Assembly: GCA_037783545.1 (NCBI GenBank)
Contig: JBBELK010000375.1
Span: forward strand, 1-64,000
Length of the DNA: 64,000 nucleotides
Direction of reading: 5' to 3'
Source of the DNA: Henricia sp. BOLD:AAB3569
Taxonomy: Eukaryota > Echinodermata > Asteroidea > Spinulosida > Echinasteridae
The notes under the pieces were generated by a model. The model was not told the DNA's origin, did no database searches, and was given only the letters and a program-made list of their open reading frames with translations. Below, in pieces: positions 35,772-46,458 of the stretch. The position numbers and the translations under genes are program-made. Every line of letters starts with the position of its first letter. Position 1 is the stretch's first letter.

Positions 35772-36343
35772 GTTTCATACAGGCTCACCAGAGTCGTGCC
35801 AAACTGATTGTATTGCGACGCGAGTCGTTCCGATTAAAATTGGGTTTCAGACGGGCGTTCTCAATGCAAGTCGTGTGCACACTAAAGAGAGACGTCTAAA
35901 ACCAAGTCGCTCTTACCGACTGGAACAGTAGAATTTTCGACTTCTTGCGAACCAAGTTGCACCAAATTGTTTCATACGTCAATGCGAGACGAACAAATTT
36001 TTGCCACAAAATTCACTGCACTTCTTACTAGCTGGGCAGTCAGCTGTTACGATCCCGGATGGTACATACAAACACACTGTTTGCTGTCAAGCGCACCTGT
36101 GCCCTCCGGGATCGTAAGAGCTTGGGCAAGGTATGAAGCGTGGTGAATTTCATGGCACGAACACTGAGCAACTAACATGGAAATTGGGCACACACCATTG
36201 TTAATAACAATGGTTTGTGCCCAATTTACATTGTTAGTTGCTCATAGTGGAACTAGCTCGTCGGGCATTGAGGAGCCTCCGTCTTTAATTGAAATATATG
36301 GGATGATTTACTTTGGCGCGACTCTGGTGCGCCAGTATGAAAC
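35772..36343. mobile_element. TIR element of about 570 bp between the two transposon genes
   Basis: Ends GTTTCATACAGGCTCACCAG and, inverted, GTTTCATACTGGCGCACCAG. Internal palindromes occur around 36048-36116 (cgatcccgga/tccgggatcg) and 36180-36240 (attgggcacacaccattgtt and its inverse). The target duplication is unclear. Confidence 0.65.
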
Positions 36344-36379
36344 AGGTGTTACCCACCCTGTAAAAGCTGTACTTTGTCA

Positions 36380-37070
36380 ATTCAAATTACATTGAAAACC
36401 AATCAAGCTTATTGAATCGTCCTTGTCATGTTTTAGGTATCATCAACAGAGAAAGGTGTTTAATTCACAAGATAAGTACATAGTTCAGAATGTACAATTA
36501 AACTTTCAAGTGTACTTGTACATTTTAATCTTCATGTTTGTGTAAATAAAAACTTGCATTACGAAATATATTTGTAGTTTTGATGCATTGCTTATTTTTA
36601 TGGTTGCTCCATCCATCAGCACCAAATTAACTGGTTCTACCTACATAAACAATGCATTGTTCATCATCAACCTTTAGTAAAAGAAGGGATTACTACATAA
36701 CACTACTCACATACAATAAGTACTTAGACCCTCGTTTCGATGACAAATTGAAATTTCTCAAAAGTATGCAGATATATTATTGAAGGTATGCATTTCGGTG
36801 AAATGATTACACAATTGTATCTGCATGACAGACACAGCTTGTCACAGGAATAGGTGAAAACAGTCATTTGAAAAAAAGACTTGCAGTACAAATATCCCTA
36901 ACTTATTGCGAGTAATGTACTTGTTTTTAATTCTGCTCTTATAAGGCTTTATAAACTGCTTTAAAAAAATTTAAAAAAAAAAACAACATTTTACAGCGCA
37001 CATAATTAAAGTTTTACATGGCTTTCAACCACACTCCGTCACCTCCCTTATTTTGGATGACATTTTAGTA
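36380..37070. other. No gene recognised between the convergent genes
   Basis: A/T-rich; contains A-runs near 36965-36983. No exon, RNA or transposon end supported. Confidence 0.4.
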
Positions 37071-37072
37071 TA

Positions 37073-37760
37073 CAGTAAACTCTCGTTATAACACCCCTGT
37101 TATAAAGCTTTCTCAGTCCCAGCCATTATTCTCTGCATTGTGTATGCATTGGCACTATGAGCAACTAACAATGGAAATGCATAGTTCCGAGATTGCCCAG
37201 TTAACCCCGCCCCCTTGGATATTGTTGCTATGTGCTCACAAGCCATTGCAAAAAAATTGCGAGACTACGTACAAAGCAACGGGACTCGGCATGGAAAGCA
37301 CAGATTCATTGGAGAAAACCCAAAGGTATTTATGTTTTGAGGTCGACAGTTACCGTAGCACACACTGAGCGAAGGGCTAGTAATGCAGGGATGACATATC
37401 TTTCATAAAAATGCGCTTTCCTACCTTTGAACAGCGAATCGCCCAACATTGAAACCAAAATTCACCCGGTCACTGGCGCATACAACATACAAACTGTATG
37501 GGCAGAACATCGCGGATTGTTTGTGATGATTGCATCACTTTGACCTTTGTGGGCGCCGTCTGCTAGCTCTGTTGTGATTGGTCGCGGGTTCGGCTTGATT
37601 GACAGGTCGGAACTATGCATTGGGCACAAACCGTTGTTATTAACAATGGTTTGTGCCCAATTTCCATTGTTAGTTGCTCATAGTGTGGTTATAGCACTCT
37701 CTGGATATAACGCTAAAATTATTTCGGTCCCTTGAAGAGCGCTATAATGAGAGTTTACTG
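37073..37760. mobile_element. Tigger/pogo-like MITE with TA duplication and nested repeats
   Basis: The inverted ends CAGTAAACTCTCGTTATAAC and CAGTAAACTCTCATTATAGC are flanked by TA (37071-37072 and 37761-37762). Inside, gcactatgagcaactaacaa (37151) is inverted at 37660-37686, enclosing an inverted copy of the satellite-core tail (37420-37615) and a perfect cattgttaataac-type palindrome. This makes a three-level nest just downstream of the ballast-domain gene. Confidence 0.75.
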
Positions 37761-37830
37761 TAAACACAGATAATACCTATTGGAGTCATATAATGCTAAA
37801 CCACATGCTTTAACAAAAAAAAACCTTGCC

Positions 37831-40800
37831 TCAATCCAGTCGGGCATGACGAAACCCAACATAGTAACCATGTGGGTCGGGGTATCTGCTCCTTATTTTC
37901 AGGACACAACAAGATGGTATAACTCGTCGATTTCCGATCCCTAATTGGCCATGCTGCCACAGGATATATTGCCTGTAGGCTGCATGGCGGAATCGTTTGT
38001 TTTCTTCAGATGTATTCCGCTGATGACCCCTTTGGTCTTGGTGTGCTGGAATGTGGTACACATCCGCTCGATATAGTCTTTGGAGCATCAGAACAGCTTC
38101 GTTCAGAACAAGGGCATCCATTTCCTTTTGTTTTTTTGGAGGGGTGCAGAGAGGGGGGGCAGATAGGGGGAGGAAAGTGGTACCATTAGTATCCATGGTA
38201 GTACAGTAACATGCAGTTATAAATGTTGGAAATGAACTGAAATTTTCAATATTGAACAGACAAAAATCTTGTGGAAATATTTCAAAACAAAGAAGGTATA
38301 AGCTTCATAAACAATAATATTGGGTGATATGGAAATATACCGCACTTGTCATGAAAATATCGAACTCACCTTCGGCTCATTCAGTATTGTCACGACTCTT
38401 GCGGTATATTCCCATATCACTCTCAAAGCCATCCAATATTATATAATTCCACTCGCGCTCACGGGATAATCAATAATGACCAACAACAGATAAACAAAGG
38501 GATAACAAAAGATATTTTTTATGTCCTTGAAGTTGAGCACTGAATCTCTTGTTCTAACCGGTTCTTCATCGTATGTACCCGTTATGTTCTTATAATTAGT
38601 CACATAAACCACGTGTCGACAGATTAAGATAAATGGTCATATACATGTACAGCGTAGGCTAAAACAGTTTTTGCAAACTTCGGAAAATCTTGTGGCTGAG
38701 GCCAGTTCAAAATTCAAGCGAAAGAAAATGTCAATGCAAATCTGACGTTGTATAATTTGCAATGAACATTCACACAAGTTTAAACATTTTGCAAAGTCGC
38801 AGTGACACCTTCACATTTGCATAAAGTACATGTATGAAGCAGGCTTGAGTGTGAACTGTATCTTTCAGAGACAACTGTTTACTTACTCCTGCCTCTGACA
38901 CACAATAGTCTGGGTGGTTTAGACAGCATCTATTCTCAACTGGATCAGGCATCTCAGTACATCGTGTGCAAACACACCAACTTGGAGGCGGCTCCTGTAA
39001 CACTGGGCTGGTAGGGGGTGGTGTCGTAACTCGGGGAGGGGGTGGTGTCGTAACTCGGGGAGGGGGTTCCTGGTGTTGTGTCTCCTGTGTTTCTGCAGGA
39101 CCAGGGATTTCTTGGTCCTGCTGTAGTAGATCCAGCGTGATCCCTGGATATTTTATTGCCATTTTACGCACAATCCCTTTTAGGAAAGCCAAGGAAGCCC
39201 TGTCCACTATTTCCTGAAGAAAGAGATAAATACAGTTTACATGTACATCCAGGAATGACAACTATGGAGACCTAACTCATCCAGACAAATGAAGCAAATG
39301 CCCATTCATGGTGCGTGTACCCTTGGGCAAGGTACTGTGCCACGTATTGCTTCTCTCCACCCAGGAGCAAAATGGGTACCTGAGAGGGTAGCAAATGTTC
39401 ATGTGTTTGTTTAGCCATTGAGCGCCCAAGAAAGCCTGGGCTGTACACTCCCCAGAGAGCTGAGATAGTATATGGAGCAATGTAATGGAGCCCCATCATC
39501 AGGGATACTGATAATGTATGCGCCTTGATTGGGGTTCCCCAGATTAGTGCACATTATAAATCCATATCATATTATTAGTATAATGTGTTTGTAAATTTTC
39601 GCTACATTATGAAAGTTTGGTCCGTTCACATGTATTTACAAATCATATGCTGAAAAGTACATAAAGCACAGTGGAAAAGTTCAATTACTGCCAGCATTTT
39701 ACTTAATTAATTGAACACTGGCATTATGTTCTTAATAAAAAGTAACAAAGCTGTACATTACTTTAGCATCTGAAGCTCTATACCTTTATTTTCCTCTTCC
39801 TTTCATCTTCAAATTGAACCAGTTGTTCCACCTGTTGGGGATCAAAACGAATTCCCCCTCTCTTCACCCTCATTCTTCCACCCCTTCTTCCTCTTCGGCT
39901 TCCTCTTCGGCTTCCTCTTTCTGCTCTTGGCAATGGTTGCTGAAGTGTACCCGCTCCTTCCGATACATGCTGTAATTTTGAAATACATTATGTGTAATTG
40001 ATAAAATTTGCTTATCACTGCATGTATAACAAAAAATACAAGAATGACATATCCACTGGAGAATATAAATTTGTATTTGCCAAAATATACAAGGAAACAT
40101 TTATGCATTTTCTGTGTTCGGTGGTTGTCATCAACCTACATTTAGCTTCATTTTTTTAAAACCCATTTCACGACTAACATCAAATGGCATTCTACAATCC
40201 TACATGAAATTATACATTTTAAATTTCACTGCAGTCAGAACCTTTCATGTTATGGGTCTACAATACCTGTGATTGTTCTTCTACATTGCTCCTCCTTCGC
40301 TTCACTCTGGATTTCTGCCGTCCCCTGTGTCTCCTTTCCGCCACCTGCAACTGATTAATAGGCAAGACAAATTTGACTTCCATGTCCATACACAAAGCAT
40401 TTATTTGTACATGTACATGTACATGTAGCTTGTTATGAACCCTATCGTAAACTATATAAAGTGTGAATTTGATATTAAACAGATTTGGCTTTTTTTTAGA
40501 ACGGCCGTAAATCTACTTCAAAATGTTATTTTGACATGATGACTGACACTTTTCAGTCACTTTACCTCATCACCACTTCAACCTAGCTTAAAACTTTTGC
40601 ACAAAGTAAAACATTCATGTTATTAGTTTTGTAGGAAATGAAAAATGCAACACCATGCCAAATCAATGACATTTATAAGTATAGCAAAACAATGCAGATA
40701 TGTTACTATTGTTCTTAACAACATCAAAATACATAGATATGGTCGGATTCATTACCATCACGAAGTGGTTTTGCCGATGGGGTAAAGTGACCAATATCAA

Positions 40801-41035
40801 AAGTTGCCATCAATTATCACTTAGCCTTCAGGCCTTAGGGCATTTTAGGCCAAATTTGGCTTGAGTGTTTCTGTTAGTGTTACTTACTGTTAGTGTTGCA
40901 GTTACTTACTTCGACTCCAGCCTCAAGCTCTTCAGCAGTTGTTGCACTCGACTCCGTCTCTGATTCTGTATCTCTCTCGTACTGAAGTTGCCGTTTCGTC
41001 TGCTGTTGTGGCTGTCCTTTGCGTTTCCCTTCCAT
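37831..41035 (-). CDS. P2X7 cytoplasmic (ballast, P2RX7_C)-domain protein, 336 aa
   Basis: Exons on the minus strand: 41035-40910, 40344-40267, 39969-39784, 39213-38887, 38124-37831. All introns are GT-AG and phase 0, and the frame is open to the stop. Residues 1-130 are basic with an RGSRRGSRRGRRGGR stretch. Residues 166-208 are Pro-rich with a duplicated RVTTPPP. The C-terminal part has C210-x-C212-x2-C215-x10-C226-C227-x6-C234 followed by FRHAAYRQYILW (284-295), GNRRVIPSC (303-311) and a YPDPHGYYVGF end. That is the order of conserved blocks in the Zn-binding, nucleotide-binding intracellular domain of vertebrate P2X7. There are no transmembrane segments and no P2X ectodomain. It faces the transposase gene, 2.46 kb away. 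The reading frame is open upstream, so an ATG at 41140 or an upstream exon could extend the N-terminus. Role in the element is unknown. Confidence 0.82.
38125..38886. other. Intron 4 of the ballast-domain gene
   Basis: Contains a G-rich (C-rich on the sense strand) run at 38148-38172, next to the exon 5 acceptor, as a long polypyrimidine tract. No nested gene. Confidence 0.6.
39290..39560 (+). mobile_element. SINE body without head, intron 3 of the ballast gene
   Basis: Contains gtacccttgggcaaggtact and a gcaaaatgggtacctgagag block typical of the SINE bodies seen at 27.3 kb, but lacks the tRNA-like 5' part. Confidence 0.6.
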
Positions 41036-43438
41036 TTTCTTCTTTTGAAACACAAATATAAATAATTGAGTAGGTGACCATGGCTTCACTTCAGACTTTG
41101 TTAATAAAACATTATTAGTCTGACACCATGTGTACTTCAAAACTGAAGTACTTATGTACGCACAGTCACTTGGACCATATTTGACTTTCCATGTTTTTTT
41201 TAGTTTGTTCTACATTGTAGCAAAAAGTTGGCGGAAGCTGGAACACATGTTATTTGCACATGTATAGAAAAGCATTTCTACATATGTGGAAATAGCAAAT
41301 GCCATTTTTTAGGTTGCTGGGTTCATTAACCATGCACAGACACCCAGGATTTTCCTTTTTATGATTTATAAACCGTGTAAAACAATTGCAATGGTTAAAA
41401 TGTAATGATTTTACTAAGGAAAACGTGGAAATGTTTGTCTCATACATTCAGTCCGTTGGGTTCCAGTGGGTGTCCGTGCACGGTATTCTTTTCAAATTTC
41501 AAAGTCAGGGTATCCTCACTACGATGTTTTTGCATAAAATATGCACTTTCTGGTGCTTGATGAGTCATTTTACGGAAAAATAATTATCATCAAACTCGCA
41601 ACTCTAGTACTCTGACATGACCGTGTAATACCGTTTTTCAACTTTTTAAAACGATTTAATCTGTTTCTTTCTCTTTCCACCGCATACCCTCTGACGGATG
41701 AAGGCATTGTACCTTGGAAAACGTGGCGAACGTGTACGGTGTGGTATTTATACCCTCAAAATCAACATGATCAATATGATCCTAGCAAGTTAGGGTTTAA
41801 ACAAACAAAAATAGTTAAACTTATTAAACTTCAATAAGTGCAAATCGAATTTTTAAAAACCAGAATTTACAGGGGCAAAATATGGGTGTGGGTAATTTGC
41901 GGAACTTTGCAGAACTCTGCGGAACTCTCCGAATAACATAGAACAGGTCCCATTGCCTCATAAAAATGTGTGCAAAATACACATTGGCAGGGGGCTATTG
42001 AAGGCTGCGGAACTCTGTCTTCCGCATCATGGATGGAAAGTTATATTTTCCACCCGGAAGAGTTCCGCAGCCCTGAATAGCCCTCACGCATCAAAATATG
42101 AAGCACCCGATTCTTGAGTTTTCCTTGCGATAATGTCACTTACGCCTATTCATTTTGACAAGGTGTAATTGTTTTACTATGTATTTTGTTGGTAACAATC
42201 TTTTTCTTTGCTATTTTCCCAAGGTTCTGCAAAGTTCCGCAAGTTCCACAAAATACCAATTGCCGAAAATATGATTTTAGGCCTAGGCTACTATTATACT
42301 AGTATTAACTTTGAAATTTTTTTCTGATAAGTTTAGTGCAGGACAGTTTATGTGATATCCGACTTGTACATTGTTCTTTCTTCTGGGTCTAACACGTGTT
42401 GGCATGGTCGCTGTGAGGTCCCCACCGTATTCATCAGCCATTGTTCAATATTAAAGTGGCAATTTCATGGACCTGACGACTATGCCAACATTTATGTTAG
42501 ATCAGCTGTGTCAGCCAGAAATCCATGAAAATCAATGTTGGAATCGTCCATCCATAACAAAGTGAACAGCTATAAAACAGCCTATATAAATCGGTGGTAA
42601 TTTTACTGGGGTAATGTTTGTAAAAAGTGCCTATATTGCATATTTGCAATTGTATAAATAGCATAATTTAGAACGCCTACCGATCTTTTGAGGTCGATCT
42701 GTCCGTCTCAATCACTTCGCAGGCTGTGATCAGTGTCAGCTCAGTGATCAGGTCGCAGGGGTCAGGTGGTTTGGTCAGGTGCCAGGTTGGAGGTGGTAAG
42801 CTAGTAAGTAGTATAATTATCAACACATAGCCTATATCACGGTCATTCAGATGCAGACTTGTTGAAGAGAGCCCAACGAGCGACAAAGGCAGTCCAACAT
42901 GCGAGACTACATTCTTCTACGCAACAAAATGTTCCCAAATAACCAAAAATCTTCACAAGCACCGAGCACGTAAGCTAACGCAACAACCATGCATCAGTCG
43001 TGGGCGCCATGTTTGATATCCGCGTGCGTGTGTTATCTACATAAACGCGTACATATAATTCATTTTTCTTCATTTTGTGTTGCTTAGCTAATCAAGAAAA
43101 ATATTTTCAAGCACAAGTACAATTTATACGTTACACATTTTGTTAAATAAATTATTTAATGTAAACAAATGAAATATCAAGACTAAAAGTACTACAAAGG
43201 CGAACATACATATGCATGAGTCAAGACTTCAGCCTGACTGAGCGTATTCAGACTGTAGAGGGCGGGCTTCATGCAAAGTTTCTCCGCTGACAGCTGCTCG
43301 ATAGTTTTGTTCAATTTTTTACTGGAAATCGCGAATGTTTTCGGGTTTTTTGTACATGGGAGGTGTGTATGGGAGTTACTTGATAATATTGGTAAGTTAC
43401 ATCGAAAACTATTTTCCAGAAACTCTGGTCACGCTCCT
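41036..43438. other. Right arm of the large transposon, non-coding
   Basis: Presumed promoter and subterminal region of the ballast-domain gene. Holds a foldback at about 41993-42085 (gctgcggaactct / agagttccgcagc). A gggagtta word near 43371 mirrors taactccc near 25197 at the other end. No further gene supported. Confidence 0.5.
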
Positions 43439-44544
43439 TTAAGTTTTGCACTCAAGGTCTCAAGTCACGATCGACCAGAGATCGACCACTAATTTTGTTC
43501 CTATCGTCGCGGTTTGGATGACGTAGCACGTCTGGTGACGTCACAAAATTGCTCATGAATAATTAATAAATAGTATGTTAACGCTTATATATCCATGTGC
43601 AAAAATCTAATTTACGAATAAAATGAGTGTGCGAGACCTGCCTTGTCTGCTGGAAAAATTGTATTTACGTCTGTTTACAAGAAAAAGGCGTGACCTCGTG
43701 GTCACGTGTCGTATACAATTTTGGCCAATGAAGGCGCCAACCAATTAGCCCGTCCCACGCCTTTAAGGCGCTGGGTACGAGCGAATGTAATCCCCAGCGG
43801 ACAGCGGGTGATTCCAGAGGTTGTCATTTTAAAGTTTGATTTGTGTAAAACATTGCATGGCTCAGAACAAACGGAAAATAAAAATATAAAAAAATAAAAA
43901 ATCATCAAAGATTGCACATTAACAATAGGCCTTCTGATCGGTATAATCCATTTGAGAGAAAAACAAAATAATTGTCCTTTACCATTGTTTTAAAAAAATG
44001 AAAGTTGGCATGAGTTTGCAAAATGTTGACATGATTCAGTGTTTCATTGTCACGTGCTGATTCCCGCGCTAACCTTGACTTATCTTTAACGACACTAAAA
44101 GTATACCTAACAAGGTTCTTTTCGTAATCACGTGAGTTATACCCAGCACGATATGTGGCAAGTGGACTCTCCCCCTCCCGCTAACGCCCCTATACCTCAA
44201 CACACTCTTCCCTTTTGTTAACGCACCAACAACACCCCTACAAACTGAAAGGAATTCCTTGAAAATTCCTTGGATGTTTGAGACACAAAGGGGAACAATG
44301 GTTGGGGGGATACCCTCTGCCACATATCGCGCTGCATATGACGTAAGTTATCTTGCGTCACAAACATAGATCATTTCCTACAGTAATCTGTAATCTCGCC
44401 TTGGTTGAAAGTTTGTTTGCATATTCATAGCAGAACCCAGTCCTGCTTGTAAAATATACAATCATGCTGGGCAAAACAAGCAAAGGCAGTTACGCAACTT
44501 CACTTATACATGTACTTCCCATACTTTACCTTGCAGTAGGCCTA

Positions 44545-44824
44545 GGGCGGTCGGGTTGGCGTACGGGTTCTTTCCTCGCCTTTCACCTCTGGGGTCCCGG
44601 GCTCGAATCCGGGGCGTGTATGTGGATTGGGTTTGCAGTCCCTACTTGACCGCGTGGGTTTTCCCCTGGGGCATTTCTCTGGGGCTTTTCCTCCCACTTC
44701 TAAAACTGCAACTCCTTCTTCGTAATCTCAAGTTGATAATATAGTATAGTTAAAGCTAAAACCGTATAGTTGATGGCATAAAGGGCCTTAGTTGCCGAAG
44801 ATGCTATAAAATATACAACAACAA
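44545..44824 (+). mobile_element. tRNA-derived SINE with 11-bp target duplication
   Basis: Flanked by CAGTAGGCCTA at 44534-44544 and 44825-44835. The head includes gggttggcgtacgggttc and B-box GGGCTCGAATCCGG; the tail is (AAC)n. The orthologous insertion is at 61408, showing it predates the A/C duplication. Confidence 0.9.
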
Positions 44825-44978
44825 CAGTAGGCCTATACCACCGCCACCCCATCAGGCAAAACAGTGTATATCTTGCACTTATCAAGGCCGCCCTCAGCGC
44901 CCCTCCAGCGCGAACTGTAGGTGACTGCTGTAGGGTTAACAATACGGAGTCCGCAATGGGACTCATTTCCAAAAAAAC

Positions 44979-45108
44979 TGAGGCTTGTCAACAATGCGCG
45001 CGCGCCAATTTCGTACCACGATATACGCAGCTCCATGCTTTTGCTATGGAGCTGCGTATTTCGTGGCACGAATTTGGCCTCACGCGCGCATTGACGAGCC
45101 TCTGCCTT
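44979..45108. mobile_element. AGGC hairpin MITE copy 6
   Basis: Composite: the left half is the GCGCGCGC variant starting aggcttgtcaacaatg, the right half the GCCTCACG variant ending CTGCCT before TTAA. Confidence 0.75.
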
Positions 45109-45219
45109 TAAGTGACCCCCTTATTTAAATCCCACTTTAAATGATTATAATAAAATTATACATAATAAAAAATGACGACACCATAATCGGGACCAAGATC
45201 TAAGCTGCGCTTTGTTAAA

Positions 45220-46215
45220 ATTGTAGATTGGGTGATTGTCAAAAAGAAAAGAAAACAAAGTGAGGTATGTTGACGTCGTCAGAAGTCACAAAAATAAGAC
45301 TGTACTTTGTTTAAAGTTTCTTCCAAGATTCGTTTTTAAAGAGGAGCATGACCACATCACAGAAGAATACATAGTTCGAACCTGTCAATCAAGCCGAACC
45401 CGCAACGATCGAGTAACGACTGCAGATCTCCGCGTGTCATCTGTCCCGTACGCCATATGGTTCAATGTATACTGTTTTATTGTGCTCCTCGATTACTCGC
45501 GATTAATACATGTTATGTTACATATGTGACCTAGCTACATGCACGGGTCGAAGGAGAATACATAGTTCGAACCTGTCAATCAAGCCGAACCCGCAACGAT
45601 TGAGTAACGACTGCAGATCTCCGCGTGTCATCTGTCCCGTACGCCATATGGTTCAATGTATATACTGTTTCATTGTGCTACTCGATTACTCGCGATTAAT
45701 ACATGTTATGTTACATGTGTGACATAGCTACATGCACGGGTCGAAGGAGAATATATAGTTCGAACCTGTCAATCAAGCCGAACCCACAACGATCGAGTAG
45801 ACTGCAGATCTCCGCGTGTCATCTGTCGCGTACGCCATATGGTTCAATGTATACTGTTTCATTGTGCTACTCGATTACTCGCGATTAATACATGCTATGT
45901 TACATATGTGACCTAGCTACATGCACGGGTCGTGGAAGAATACATAGTTCGAACCTGTCAATCGAGCCGAACCCGCCGACCAATCACAACGGAGCTAGCA
46001 GATAGCGCCTACATAGGTCAAAGTGCGTTGCCTCACAACGACATCACACGATTTTCTGTACATACAGTTTGTACAGTGTTGTATGCGGTGATCCGGGTGA
46101 ATTTTTGGTTTTAAGGCCAGGCGATTCGCTGTTCAAAGGTAAGAAAGCACGTAATTCATGAAATATTGCGCCCTCATGCACGCAACAGCTCGTATGGACA
46201 TTACATGTATAGTTG
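45220..46215 (+). repeat. Satellite-core element with three monomers
   Basis: Leader from 45220, monomers at about 45370-45535, 45535-45725 and 45725-45915, then the conserved tail to about 46215. The largest core in this window. Confidence 0.85.
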
Positions 46216-46458
46216 AAGTGAAATGATTCTGGTGATTTCCTGACGGCAGCGGTAATAATGGCAACAGCGCCATGATCTATATGGAATATAAAAACCTGCT
46301 ATTAGTATTATTATTATACATTATTATAATGTTATAGCATTGCCACTGCCGTGGCGTTTTATCAGCGGTGTTATATTAATTTCATTAAAGGCATAGGCTT
46401 TTTGACAATCACCCAATCTACAATTTTAACAAAGCGCAGCTTAGGTCTTGGTCCCGAT

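Larger units (their letters stand above)
25165..43438. mobile_element. 18.27-kb Kolobok-like DNA transposon with two genes
   Basis: Both sides carry TTAA (25161-25164 and 43439-43442). The left end AGGAGTGTGACCAGA and the complement of the right end AGGAGCGTGACCAGA differ at one of 15 positions. With the insert and one TTAA removed, the flanks join into a sequence that exists intact at 55441-55470 and 60245-60275, apart from TTAT in place of TTAA. Inside are a plus-strand 12-exon transposase-like gene (25919-35367) and a minus-strand 5-exon gene with a P2X7 cytoplasmic-type domain (37831-41035), facing each other and both open. TTAAAGGRR ends with TTAA duplication are the signature of T2/Kolobok elements. 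SINEs and MITEs have inserted in its introns and between the genes. Superfamily assignment is inference from ends plus catalytic motifs. Confidence 0.85.
43443..45110 (+). repeat. Segmental duplication, copy A, part 2
   Basis: Continues the lectin 3' flank after the transposon; matches 55456-56340 and 60261-61990. Copy B lacks about 190 bp (44130-44345 region) and the SINE region that A and C keep. Confidence 0.85.

Noticed and set aside
37831..41035. A P2X7 receptor gene
   Set aside because: Only the cytoplasmic-type domain is present; no transmembrane segments or P2X ectodomain in any exon or neighbouring frame.
25165..43438. Assignment of the large element to piggyBac
   Set aside because: TTAA fits, but the ends start AGG rather than CCY, and the transposase motifs (GDGR, D-x-x-H, late E) do not resemble the piggyBac DDD core.
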